Assembly: GCA_014377445.1 (NCBI GenBank)
Contig: JACMPP010000144.1
Location: forward strand, 1-64,000
Reading direction: 5' to 3'
Length of the DNA: 64,000 nucleotides
From: Oligoflexus sp.
GTDB lineage: Bacteria > Bdellovibrionota_B > Oligoflexia > Oligoflexales > Oligoflexaceae
Part shown: positions 52,338-60,311 of the stretch, piece after piece
Position numbering within the stretch: position 1 is the first letter of the stretch
How the letters are laid out: the number at the start of each line of letters is the position of its first letter
Made by a program: the position numbers and the translations under genes
The notes under the pieces: generated by a model
What the model saw: the letters and a program-made list of their open reading frames with translations, nothing else
Databases searched by the model: none
Told to the model about the DNA's origin: nothing

Positions 52338-52573
52338 GCTTGACGCTTGTTGATTCGGTCGATGAGTTTGTTCAAGCAGTCTTCCAGCGTGTTGCCGTTG
52401 ACCGATTGGATCACAATATTTTGATCGGTTGCCTGCTCACCGTGACCCACCCAAACGGCAGGACCATGCTCATTGATTTCAAGCAGGAAGTTCACACCCT
52501 GGTGAATCAGGTTGAACCGATGAATTTTGAAGAGCTGACTGCCTTCAGGTATTTTTAGGGTCTTCCAATCCAT
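52334..52573 (-). CDS. Small conserved-looking protein upstream of namZ-like gene
   Basis: A 79-residue acidic protein, MDWKTLKIPEGSQLFKIHRF at the start, with no signal peptide or membrane segment. AGAGGT precedes the ATG at six bases. Its stop overlaps the start of the muramidase gene by four bases, suggesting translational coupling and a joint role. The family is not recognised. Confidence 0.6.
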   Translation of the reverse strand: MDWKTLKIPEGSQLFKIHRFNLIHQGVNFLLEINEHGPAVWVGHGEQATDQNIVIQSVNGNTLEDCLNKLIDRINKRQA

Positions 52574-52770
52574 GAGGGACCTCTTAGATATTGATGAAAA
52601 TGATATTTTCTACTGTAATCAATTCCATATCCCACGTCTAGCGAAACACTTTTAGAAGCGTCGGGAGGGGAGTTTTAGGCAGGAAAAGAAGCGACCCCGG
52701 AGCATTACACCCACGGGGACGATTTGGTAAATTGCAAAAAATCCAGGCATGAGACTGTACTTACTTCTAC

Positions 52771-53169
52771 TTAAGCCACGTCTTCTCGGGCCGAGCCGTC
52801 GGCGAGTTTACTTGCGATAAAGTCGAAGAGAATCTTTTCGTTTTCTTTGTCAATCTGAACAATTTTGATCGCAATGCCTGCGCCGGTTTCACTAACAACA
52901 GCATTGTCCTTAGGAACCACTCTCGCCATCTTACCGTTAAAAAAGACTGCGCGACCGGTTTCAAGCTCAGCCCATACCTCAAGAATACTTGAGTGGTTGA
53001 ACGGGAAGCGGTTTGGATTCTCAAAGTCGAGGAAAAAACCGCTATGAGAAATATCACGCGAGCTTACTTCGTAACGGACTTGAGCCCCAATTGAGGAAAT
53101 GATGACTCGGAGAGGCCTATCGAGTGCCACCCGTTTAACTTTTCGATTTTCACGTCCTTGTGAAGACAT
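52771..53169 (-). CDS. PilZ-domain protein
   Basis: A 132-residue PilZ domain. The cyclic di-GMP motif is present: R-x3-R region in ENRKVKRVALDRPL and D/N-x-S-x2-G as RDISHSGFFLDF near residues 40-51. PilZ proteins bind c-di-GMP and act on motility or polysaccharide export. The ATG at 53169 is preferred over a GTG two codons earlier, which would have only three bases to the GGG site. It is monocistronic, after an intrinsic terminator. The 52574-52770 spacer holds only a weak CCCCG/CGGGG hairpin. Confidence 0.85.
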   Translation of the reverse strand: MSSQGRENRKVKRVALDRPLRVIISSIGAQVRYEVSSRDISHSGFFLDFENPNRFPFNHSSILEVWAELETGRAVFFNGKMARVVPKDNAVVSETGAGIAIKIVQIDKENEKILFDFIASKLADGSAREDVA

Positions 53170-53240
53170 CGTCACACGCCCTTTTGTGAGTTTTCATAGG
53201 GCCTATCGGTGGAAGAGAGCCGAACTTAAACGAAAAATAG

Positions 53241-53277
53241 AAAAACCCTATCTGAAATTTCCAGATAGGGCCTTTTT
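53241..53277. terminator. Bidirectional intrinsic terminator after the DsbA-like gene
   Basis: CCCTATCTG (53246-53254) and CAGATAGGG (53262-53270) form a 9-bp stem. A/T-rich tails follow on both sides (TTTTTCTATTT on the minus strand). It ends the DsbA-like transcript, 25 bases after its stop, and separates it from the PilZ gene. Confidence 0.85.
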
Positions 53278-53301
53278 ATCTTTAAGCATCAGAACCTTAG
53301 A

Positions 53302-54375
53302 TTATTTTGCAGCGAGTTCGCTGTCGATCACTTTCTTGAATTCTTCGTAAGGAAGTGCTCCGGAGAGGCGACGACCGTTGATAAAGAAGGCCGGAGTTCC
53401 AGTCACACCGAGCTTCTCACCCGACTTCATGTTCGCCTCAATTACTTCTACGATTTTATTCGGCTTGGCTACGCACTCGTCCCATTTTTTAACATCGAGT
53501 TTGATCTCTTTTGCGTACTTCTTGAAGTCAGCATCACCCAGAGCTTTTTGGTTCTTGAACATCTCTTCGTACATTTCCCAGTACTTACCCTGTTCCTTCG
53601 CACATCGCGCGGCGATGGCAGCCGGGCGGGCCCGGTTGTGGAAGCCGAGAGGGAAGTCGCGGACGATCCAGCGGATCTTGCCTTGGTATTCTTTGAGGAT
53701 GCGTTTGGCAGCAGGCTGAACGCGTTCACAGAAGGGGCACTGGAATTCAGAGTATTCGATGATAGTGATCTTGCAATCATTACCCGAACAACCGACTGGC
53801 TTGACGTCTTTGGCGTCTGGACCGTATTTGACTGGGTCAGTATCGATTACTGAAACTTTGTAAACGGGTTCTTTAGGCTCGGGATATTGAATCTCAAGAT
53901 TCTTCTTGGCCACGCCTTCGGCAATGATGTTTTCAAAGACTTCTTGAGCCTTGGTCTTCTGCAGGTAGTCTTGAATCATCTTCTTTTTATCTGTATCAGA
54001 GCGATCTTTGAGCTGAGGATAATCTTTGAATTTATCGAGATTTTCCTTAACTTCCGAATCAGAAACTTTGGTCTTGGCGTCGAGGTAATCCGCTTTCGCT
54101 TTTTCGACCGGAACCTTGTCTTTTTCGGCTATTTTTACGAAAAACTCCTGAAGATAACGATCACGCGCGAGGTTAGATATCAACTCGTATTTTTTCACTT
54201 CGACGTCGAAAAACTGGCCTTGGTTTTCTTTGGCCAGATCTTCAACCGTATAAGGTTTGCCGTAAATTTTGAACGCCTGCTCGGCGTGCAAAATGCTGGT
54301 GGTTCCAAAAGCAGCGAGAAGGCCGCCCAATACTAAAGTTTTTCCGACTTGGGCCATTCTTATGATCATCGTCAT
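53302..54375 (-). CDS. Exported DsbA-family thiol-disulfide protein with SurA-like N-terminal helices
   Basis: A 357-residue protein starting at ATG 54375; an N-terminal hydrophobic stretch ending SILHA-EQ is the signal peptide. Residues about 35-165 are a charged helical segment resembling the lid of peptidyl-prolyl chaperones. The thioredoxin-fold domain follows: EYSEFQCPFCERVQP with CPFC at 214-217 and cis-Pro in TGTPAFFING. Family members oxidise or isomerise periplasmic disulfides. The extended helical domain is uncommon and could hold substrate. GGAG is 12 bases from the chosen start, a long spacing, so the start is uncertain. Confidence 0.82.
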   Translation of the reverse strand: MTMIIRMAQVGKTLVLGGLLAAFGTTSILHAEQAFKIYGKPYTVEDLAKENQGQFFDVEVKKYELISNLARDRYLQEFFVKIAEKDKVPVEKAKADYLDAKTKVSDSEVKENLDKFKDYPQLKDRSDTDKKKMIQDYLQKTKAQEVFENIIAEGVAKKNLEIQYPEPKEPVYKVSVIDTDPVKYGPDAKDVKPVGCSGNDCKITIIEYSEFQCPFCERVQPAAKRILKEYQGKIRWIVRDFPLGFHNRARPAAIAARCAKEQGKYWEMYEEMFKNQKALGDADFKKYAKEIKLDVKKWDECVAKPNKIVEVIEANMKSGEKLGVTGTPAFFINGRRLSGALPYEEFKKVIDSELAAK

Positions 54376-54638
54376 AGAAATTTCGATCTCCTCGAGAATA
54401 GTAAATGGTGAGGTCAAAAGTGCAAAATACCTAATAGGTTCTTATAATAAGTGCTAGACCATGATAAATCGATAAAAAATCGAGAATTAAGTCGGAGCCC
54501 GCTTTTGAGAGATCTTTTACATGCTGGAGAGAAGCCATTTTGGCCAAATTCCCAGCTAAAAATCCTTATAACTTGTGGCAATTTCAATAGATCGTTAGGA
54601 TCTAAGCTGTTCAGTATCTTTGGAGGCTCTGAGAGTTT

Positions 54639-55190
54639 ATGGCAAAGTCGAAAGATAACCTAGTATGGATCGACATGGAAATGTCTGGCCTCAACCCTGA
54701 TACGGATGTGGTTCTAGAGGTCGCGCTGATTCTGACCAATAGTGCTCTTGAGATCGTCGCCGAGGGCCCTGACCTCATCGTCCATCAAGATGCATCGCTT
54801 TTTGAGAAAATGGACAATTGGAATCAGGAACACCACACGAAATCGGGGCTATGGAAATCCGTACTCGATTCCAAGGTGAGCCTGGAAGAAGTTGAGGATC
54901 AGGTGATGGCATTTCTTGAAGCCAATCTCTTCGCCAAGACTTCGCCTCTTTGCGGCAATTCGATCGCACAAGATCGCCTCTTTTTGCGCAAATATATGCC
55001 CCGGGTCGATCAGTTTCTGCATTACCGGATGATCGACGTAAGCACGATTAAAGAGCTGGTGAAACGATGGTATCCCAAAGGGACTTCCTCGCCATCCAAG
55101 CTGAGTGCGCACCGTGCCCTCGATGACATTCGAGAAAGCATCACCGAGCTGAAATTCTATCAGGACAATTATTTCATTAAATTATCTTAA
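54639..55190 (+). CDS. orn: Oligoribonuclease
   Basis: A 183-residue DEDDh exonuclease that degrades 2-5-nt RNAs, including pGpG from c-di-GMP turnover, which fits the PilZ protein encoded nearby. WIDMEMSGLNPDTDVVLEVA gives D and E of motif I; SAHRALDDIRES gives H and D of motif III. The length is normal. TGGAGG precedes the ATG. Confidence 0.95.
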   Translation: MAKSKDNLVWIDMEMSGLNPDTDVVLEVALILTNSALEIVAEGPDLIVHQDASLFEKMDNWNQEHHTKSGLWKSVLDSKVSLEEVEDQVMAFLEANLFAKTSPLCGNSIAQDRLFLRKYMPRVDQFLHYRMIDVSTIKELVKRWYPKGTSSPSKLSAHRALDDIRESITELKFYQDNYFIKLS

Positions 55191-55222
55191 GAATTCCCTC
55201 TAGGAACGGCTGAATCTAAACG

Positions 55223-55257
55223 CAGGCCTTGCGAGGCCTGAGACAGACGACTTTTTT
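55223..55257 (+). terminator. Terminator after orn
   Basis: CAGGCCT-TGCG-AGGCCTG is a perfect 7-bp stem with a tetraloop. A T6 tract follows after 11 bases, a loose spacing. It lies 33 bases after the orn stop and separates it from the orphan transcript. Confidence 0.55.
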
Positions 55258-55390
55258 AAGGTCCCCAAATAAGACTTCTTCCGCTGGGTTTTCTTTAATG
55301 CTAAAATGTTTGCAGGACCCTCTGGCCAGCGGATATGCCGTGGTATTAAGGTCCCATAAGCTAAAGGCTTAGGAAAGGAGGTGGTGCTTG

Positions 55391-55435
55391 GTGTGTTCTA
55401 ATTGCACTAGTAGCACGGAGGTGATCGTCTGTTAA
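55391..55435 (+). CDS. Possible 14-residue Cys-rich peptide
   Basis: A GTG start, nine bases after the end of GGAGG in AAAGGAGGTG, opens MCSNCTSSTEVIVC, then TAA. Cysteines at 2, 5 and 14 include a C-x2-C pair. It lies inside the candidate structured transcript; a second perfect ribosome-like site, GGAGGTGATC, overlaps its own codons near the end. Whether it is translated is unknown. I know no family with this sequence. Confidence 0.35.
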   Translation: MCSNCTSSTEVIVC

Positions 55436-55456
55436 GACGACACTTTCACTACTAAA

Positions 55457-55502
55457 ACCGGCTCCGCCCCAATCTAAAGGCTGGGAGCCGGTCCCATTTT
55501 TC
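55457..55502. terminator. Bidirectional terminator between orphan RNA and speE
   Basis: ACCGGCTCC (55457-55465) pairs with GGAGCCGGT (55484-55492), a perfect 9-bp stem. ATTTTTC follows on the plus strand and TTTTAGT on the minus strand. It serves the convergent orphan transcript and speE, whose stop lies at the end of this element. Confidence 0.8.
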
Positions 55503-56358
55503 AAAACTTCAATTTGGCTTTGAAGAAATTCGGTAGAGCAAATACGCCCGTCATCAGATCTTCATTCAAATACTTCAAATTTGTAGCCTCAATCTTTTTC
55601 AATCGAGCTTTATCAAATTTTTTGACATCGATCGCATTCTTCGATGCCATCGTCCAGGACCATGTGCCCTTCGGGTAGGTCGGGATACTGGCGATGTAAG
55701 GATAAACGTGAGCAAATCCAGCCGAAACGTTTTTGTGAATGCGTTGGAGGACTGCCGGCGGATGCCAGAGGCCTTCCGATTGGCAAACCATGAGTCCGTC
55801 TGATTTCAAAGCCTTTGCAACACTATTATAAAAAGCGCCGCTGAAGAGACCTTCGCCAGGACCAATGGGATCGGTAGAGTCGACGACAACCAGGTCGAGC
55901 GAATTCGCTTCATGCTCAGCCATGTATGCGATGCCATCGCCAATATTAAGCTTCACGCGAGGGTCGCGGATGCCTTTGGCGATCTCCGGAAAATATTTTT
56001 CGCAGACTTCGACAACCATTCCATCGATTTCACAAAGAACGATTTCTTTGATCTCCGGGTGTTTGAGAAGTTCGCGAACAGTTCCGCCGTCGCCGCCACC
56101 GATAACCACAACGCGCTCGGGCTTCTTGTGATTCAATGCGGGAACGTGAGAAATAAGTTCGTGATAAACGAATTCATCTTTATCGGTCGTCATGACCAGA
56201 CCATCGAGCAACAGCATGCGGCCGTAGGCTTCGGTTTCAATAACGTCAACGGTTTGAAAGTCCGACTTGTCACGGAACAAAACTTCTTTAGCAGCAAGTC
56301 CGAGCTTCACACCGTCTTCATAATCTTCGTAGTACCAAAGTTGCATAACCAGTTTCAT
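55501..56358 (-). CDS. speE: Spermidine synthase (polyamine aminopropyltransferase)
   Basis: A 285-residue enzyme transferring aminopropyl from decarboxylated SAM to putrescine. GGGDGGTVREL near residue 85 binds dcSAM; DSTDPIGPGEGLF holds the catalytic aspartate. The start is uncertain: the first ATG abuts AGGA, while the ATG four codons later is at the usual LWYYED start. It is followed in the opposite direction by the orphan RNA. No speD is in the window. Confidence 0.93.
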   Translation of the reverse strand: MKLVMQLWYYEDYEDGVKLGLAAKEVLFRDKSDFQTVDVIETEAYGRMLLLDGLVMTTDKDEFVYHELISHVPALNHKKPERVVVIGGGDGGTVRELLKHPEIKEIVLCEIDGMVVEVCEKYFPEIAKGIRDPRVKLNIGDGIAYMAEHEANSLDLVVVDSTDPIGPGEGLFSGAFYNSVAKALKSDGLMVCQSEGLWHPPAVLQRIHKNVSAGFAHVYPYIASIPTYPKGTWSWTMASKNAIDVKKFDKARLKKIEATNLKYLNEDLMTGVFALPNFFKAKLKF

Positions 56359-56369
56359 TCCTATTAATA

Positions 56370-57212
56370 TTAGCGACGCGTTTTTTCTTGGCTACGGACA
56401 TATTCCAAGAAAGTCGCTTTGTCATCCATAATGGTTTGGTAGCGAACATGGCTCATGCCGCGATGACCTTTGTTGCCTTGATTTTGATTTTGGCCTTGCT
56501 GACGTTGTCCGCCGCGATTACCGCCACCTTGGTTGCTATTGTTATCACGCGTGGGTCGTCCGCCTGAATTGGGTCCCTGAGGTTGGTGACCTTTCATCGC
56601 GTTTTTACGCTCGACGATTTCCCAGGCGCGCAGAACTACGCTTTCCGCGAGCAGTTCACCGACAAATTCTTCCAGAGAAATTCCTTCGTCAGCTGCCTGC
56701 TCTTTGAGCTTCTTCGTCAAAGACTGAGACAGGCGAAGGTGAAGACCATCGTTTGTCACTTCGGGTTTGCGGGATTCTTGACGATGATGTTCGCGAGGGG
56801 GCTGATTCTGTGCTTGGGCCTGTGCTTGGGCCTGTGCTTGAGCTTGTTCCAGACGGGGCGCTTCAGGCTTGTTTACAACAACTCGGGGTTGAATCGGAGC
56901 GATGATTTCGGGGGTTGTCTGAGCTTTAATCTTTTTCTCCTCACGAACAACGATGGTCGATTTTACTTTGTTGGTATCCGATGCAGCTGCCGCTTCTTTA
57001 TCAGAGCGAGCATGAACTGTTAGGTCGATGGGTGCTGATTTTTCAGCGGGGGGGGCTTTGCCTCTGAGGGAGCGTTTGGGTATTTCTTCGGCCTCAAGCT
57101 GAAGGACTTCAGGCAGCTCAATGTCCTTTTCTTTCTCGTCCCGCTTTTTTGATTTTACGGAAGTTTTCTTCGACAAAGTTTTTGCCTTTTTTGCTTTCGC
57201 TTTTTCGGCCAT
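56370..57212 (-). CDS. RHH-motif protein with low-complexity regions
   Basis: A 280-residue basic protein. Residues 1-130 are Lys/Ala/Pro-rich; an AQ repeat lies at about 124-135; a ribbon-helix-helix-like segment, HLRLSQSLTKKLKEQAADEG followed by ISLEEFVGELLAES, lies near 153-187; the tail is Asn/Gly/Gln/Arg-rich (RGGQRQQGQNQNQGNKG). It resembles an RNA- or DNA-binding protein with disordered ends. It lies 11 bases upstream of speE in the same direction and may be cotranscribed. Function unknown. Confidence 0.65.
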   Translation of the reverse strand: MAEKAKAKKAKTLSKKTSVKSKKRDEKEKDIELPEVLQLEAEEIPKRSLRGKAPPAEKSAPIDLTVHARSDKEAAAASDTNKVKSTIVVREEKKIKAQTTPEIIAPIQPRVVVNKPEAPRLEQAQAQAQAQAQAQNQPPREHHRQESRKPEVTNDGLHLRLSQSLTKKLKEQAADEGISLEEFVGELLAESVVLRAWEIVERKNAMKGHQPQGPNSGGRPTRDNNSNQGGGNRGGQRQQGQNQNQGNKGHRGMSHVRYQTIMDDKATFLEYVRSQEKTRR

Positions 57213-57480
57213 TCGAATTCATCTCCAGAGGATATTGGGATCGCGCCAAGTCTTGGCTCGATTAAAGAAAGCTTTAACATGACGACGCTGCAAACTTCAG
57301 TTTGCGCCGTGGAACATGTCTAATCTGTATTCTTAATTGCGAATTGACACTGTACTCGTTATGAAATGAGCAATCAACGGAACCGAAGTAAATTAGACAG
57401 GATTGTAAAGCTCATACAATCATCACTCTAAAAGCCGATCGATTAGATAAATCATGCGGATTGGCTCAAGGTCTGTCAAC

Positions 57481-57543
57481 ACACGAAAGGCTTACATCAC
57501 GGTTCGAGGGAACCGGCAATCGAGGCAGCGGCAAGCCTTGTGT
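57481..57543. other. Structured element in the 580-bp spacer before the ABC importer genes
   Basis: ACAC and AAGGCTT (57487-57493) pair with AAGCCTT and GTGT (57533-57543), with a two-base bulge; inside is a CGGTTC-GAGG-GAACCG hairpin (57500-57515). The rest of 57213-57795 shows only a TTGACA box at 57344 without a partner -10 and A/T-rich runs before the importer gene. No tRNA or known riboswitch was recognised. Confidence 0.4.
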
Positions 57544-57795
57544 CCTATATCCTCTGCCCTAGTCAGGAAATCTCGTCAAGCGTATTTAGCTCGACATCCT
57601 TCCCAGATTCTTCGCTCTTTCGGAACCTGCCGGCCTGAAAAAATAATTTTTCTTTATTTTCAAAGTCTTATAGAGTTCTGAGGAGCGAAATCCAAGTCCA
57701 ACGCAAGTCTTAAACGCCCAGGCCGAATAGCTATTTCTTAGGCCTGCCGAAATTATGTAAAATGAAGTATTCACACACAAAAAAACAGGGACATC

Positions 57796-59343
57796 ATGCG
57801 TCATATCACCTTTCAACACGCATTCAGATTACCGTCACCGTGGTCGCTTCTGGCGACTTTAATATGCGCTTCCACCTTCGTTACACCCCGGTTGTCGAGC
57901 GCCCCCAAAACCACCCTCAGCATAGCTTTCGAAGACAATATTCGAAGTTTCGACCCACGCCAAAGTGTGGATGCAAACAGTCAGTACATTGAAGATCTTG
58001 TGCATTGCTCACTTATGGGTTTTGATCCCGATGGCAAAGCCATTCCCATCGCACTCGAGGCTGATCCAACGTGGGTTTCTCCAAAAATCCTGGAAATGCA
58101 ATTGCGCAAGAACCTGAAGTTCAGCGACGGTACCGCGGTTCGTGCCGAAGATGTTGCTGCCACTTACAATTCTCTTGTGAAGAATAAAGAGTTGCGTCGA
58201 TCCTCAGCATTCGAAGGTGTTGAGAAAATTGAAAGCCTGAGTGATGGACGACTACGCTTCACCTTAAAAAGACCTGATGCTAGTTTCCCAACAAATTTGG
58301 TTGTCGGTATTTTAAAAGAAGACGAGATCAAGGCTGCGGGCATCGATCCAAGCACTTTGAAAGGCTGTGGATCGTATAAACTCAAATCGACTGGCATAAA
58401 CGAAATTATACTTGAATCAAACAGTTTCTCAAGCATTTTGCCAAAGCTAAGCTTGATCGCAATCAAAATTGTTCGCAATGAAAAAACGCGCTATGCGAAG
58501 CTTAGAGCTGGTGAAATCGATATTGTTCAGAATGGAATCAGTCGCGATACTCTGCGAACTCTTGAGCGACGAAATCCCAACTTAAAGGTATTGAAACGAC
58601 CCAGCCTCAAGACTACCTATGTCGGCTTCAATATGAAAGACAGTTTAGTCAGCAATCCGGCGATACGGGAGGCTATAAGTCTTGCTATCAATCGCCAGGA
58701 GATTATAAACATCATTTTGAACGGCATGGCGGTTCCGGCTAGGACCATACTACCACCGACCTCTGCATATTTCAGCGAAAAGCTTCCAAAGGAAACCTAC
58801 GATCCACAAAACGCGGAAAGGATCTTGGACAAGGCTGGATTCGTGAAAAAGGATAAGTTCCGCTTTGAAGTCAGTTTGAAGACGACAACGGATGTCACGC
58901 GCATCAGTGTCGCCAAAGCCATTGCCAGTCAACTGAAGCGAATCGGCATCAAGGTTATTGTCGAGCCAATGGAATGGGGCCGTTTCAAGCTGGATATCGA
59001 TCAAGGACGCGTGCAGCTCTGGACTCTCACCTGGGTCGGCTTTAAAGATCCCGATATCTATCGCTATGCTTTCGCGACCGAAAACTTTCCTCCCAACGGC
59101 GCAAACCGAGGATGGTACTCCAACCCCACTCTCGACACCCTCTTGGAAAGTGGTCGTGAAAAAAATGATTTTTCAGACCGCAAAAAGATCTATGATCAGA
59201 TCCAAGACATCGTGGAACACGACAAACCCTATATCTTCCTCTGGCATGAGGAAAACTTTGCTGTCGTAAATAAGGATCTGGCTGGCTTCGATCTCTATGC
59301 GGATGGACGTTATTCCGCTTTGCAGCATAGCTATTTCCAGTAA
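57796..59343 (+). CDS. ABC transporter substrate-binding protein, family 5 (peptide/nickel)
   Basis: A 515-residue SBP_bac_5 protein with a signal region of about 35 residues ending SSA-PK. LSIAFEDNIRSFDPRQSVDA at the mature start, KFSDGTAVRAEDVAATYNSL and the LWTLTWVGFKDPDIY region are family hallmarks. It would bind short peptides or similar ligands in the periplasm and deliver them to the two permeases that follow. It has no lipobox. Confidence 0.9.
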   Translation: MRHITFQHAFRLPSPWSLLATLICASTFVTPRLSSAPKTTLSIAFEDNIRSFDPRQSVDANSQYIEDLVHCSLMGFDPDGKAIPIALEADPTWVSPKILEMQLRKNLKFSDGTAVRAEDVAATYNSLVKNKELRRSSAFEGVEKIESLSDGRLRFTLKRPDASFPTNLVVGILKEDEIKAAGIDPSTLKGCGSYKLKSTGINEIILESNSFSSILPKLSLIAIKIVRNEKTRYAKLRAGEIDIVQNGISRDTLRTLERRNPNLKVLKRPSLKTTYVGFNMKDSLVSNPAIREAISLAINRQEIINIILNGMAVPARTILPPTSAYFSEKLPKETYDPQNAERILDKAGFVKKDKFRFEVSLKTTTDVTRISVAKAIASQLKRIGIKVIVEPMEWGRFKLDIDQGRVQLWTLTWVGFKDPDIYRYAFATENFPPNGANRGWYSNPTLDTLLESGREKNDFSDRKKIYDQIQDIVEHDKPYIFLWHEENFAVVNKDLAGFDLYADGRYSALQHSYFQ

Positions 59344-59379
59344 GTCCATTGCGATGCAACGCCATCGGAAGGAGCCTTT

Positions 59380-60303
59380 TTGTTAAGCTTCATCGTCAAA
59401 CGTATCGGCAGCCTCATCCCCGTTTGCCTGGGCGTGCTCCTCATCGTGGTGGGCATGATCCACTTCGTCCCCGGTGATCCAGTCGATATCATCCTCGGGG
59501 ACTACGCAACACTCGAAGACAAGAATGCCCTTCGTCATGAACTCGGTCTGGATCAATCGGTAATCAAACAGACAGTCGCTTACATCGGTCACGCCGCGAA
59601 AGGGGATCTGGGCCACAGCCTAATCTACCAAAAATCAGTGAATGTGCTGATTATGGAGCGACTGCCTGCGACGATGCGCCTTGCCATCGCTTCGCTGATC
59701 GTCGCGCTCCTCATCAGCGTGCCCCTCGGAATCATCGCCTCGATCAGCGCAGGGTCGAAGCTGGATTTCGCAGCCATGAGCTTTGCTGTTTCGGGCGTGG
59801 CGATTCCAACCTTTTGGCTAGGCCCTCTGCTTATCCTGCTCTTTTCGGTCGAACTGGGCTGGTTACCCGTCTCAGAGATGGGCAGTTGGAAGAGTTATAT
59901 TCTTCCCGCACTAACCATGGGAACGCCTCTCGCAGCAGCGTTGAGTCGGATCACCCGCAACTCCATGCTCGATACCCTGAAAGAGGATTTTGTCCGTACC
60001 GCACGGGCCAAAGGCTGTTCCGAATCACGGGTCATCCTCAGCCATACCTTTCGAAATGCATCCCTTCCACTCGTAACGGTTATAGGCCTGCAATTTGGCG
60101 TTTTGATGACCGGCGCGATCATCACCGAGAAGGTCTTCGACTGGCCGGGACTTGGAAGCCTTCTCGTGGAAGGGATCAACACCCGCGATTATCCAGTCGT
60201 TCAAGGCTGTGTACTCTTCTTCTCGGGCTCCTATTTGCTCGTAAATCTCCTGACGGATATTGCTTATTCATTGGTCGACCCTAGAATCCGGCTCTCAACT
60301 TAA
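59380..60303 (+). CDS. Peptide-type ABC transporter permease (DppB/OppB family)
   Basis: A 307-residue inner-membrane permease. The first hydrophobic segment (RIGSLIPVCLGVLLIVVGMI) and the FVPGDPVD motif mark the DppB/OppB family, and the EAA loop is DFVRTARAKGCSESRVIL near 205-222. The start is TTG with AAGGAG six bases upstream. It follows the substrate-binding gene by 36 bases. Confidence 0.92.
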   Translation: MLSFIVKRIGSLIPVCLGVLLIVVGMIHFVPGDPVDIILGDYATLEDKNALRHELGLDQSVIKQTVAYIGHAAKGDLGHSLIYQKSVNVLIMERLPATMRLAIASLIVALLISVPLGIIASISAGSKLDFAAMSFAVSGVAIPTFWLGPLLILLFSVELGWLPVSEMGSWKSYILPALTMGTPLAAALSRITRNSMLDTLKEDFVRTARAKGCSESRVILSHTFRNASLPLVTVIGLQFGVLMTGAIITEKVFDWPGLGSLLVEGINTRDYPVVQGCVLFFSGSYLLVNLLTDIAYSLVDPRIRLST

Positions 60304-60311
60304 GGTGTCCT

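Larger units (their letters stand above)
55302..55502 (+). ncRNA. Candidate structured RNA with tiny ORF and two perfect Shine-Dalgarno sequences
   Basis: A possible -10, TAAAAT, at 55302-55307 (no good -35) precedes GGACC...GGTCC (55315-55319 with 55350-55354) and TAAGC/GCTTA (55357-55371). Then come AAAGGAGGTG (55374-55383) and GGAGGTGATC (55417-55426), both exact matches to the 16S tail complement, and TCGTCT-GTTA-AGACGA. It ends in an intrinsic terminator with a 9-bp stem (55457-55492) and T5 tail. There is no same-strand gene after it. It may encode a 14-residue peptide or act as an anti-SD or CsrA-type sponge. Confidence 0.45.

Noticed and set aside
55302-55502. 6S RNA, SRP RNA or RNase P RNA
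   Set aside because: No long interrupted hairpin with central bubble, no GGAAG SRP loop domain, and the length is too short for RNase P.
57481-57543. Cyclic di-GMP (GEMM), TPP or cobalamin riboswitch
   Set aside because: The key conserved boxes of these classes are not present; only the stems are visible, so it is left as an unclassified element.
57454-57681. 75-residue ORF in the long spacer
   Set aside because: Composition is unlike neighbouring genes, no ribosome site, and it overlaps the predicted stem structure.
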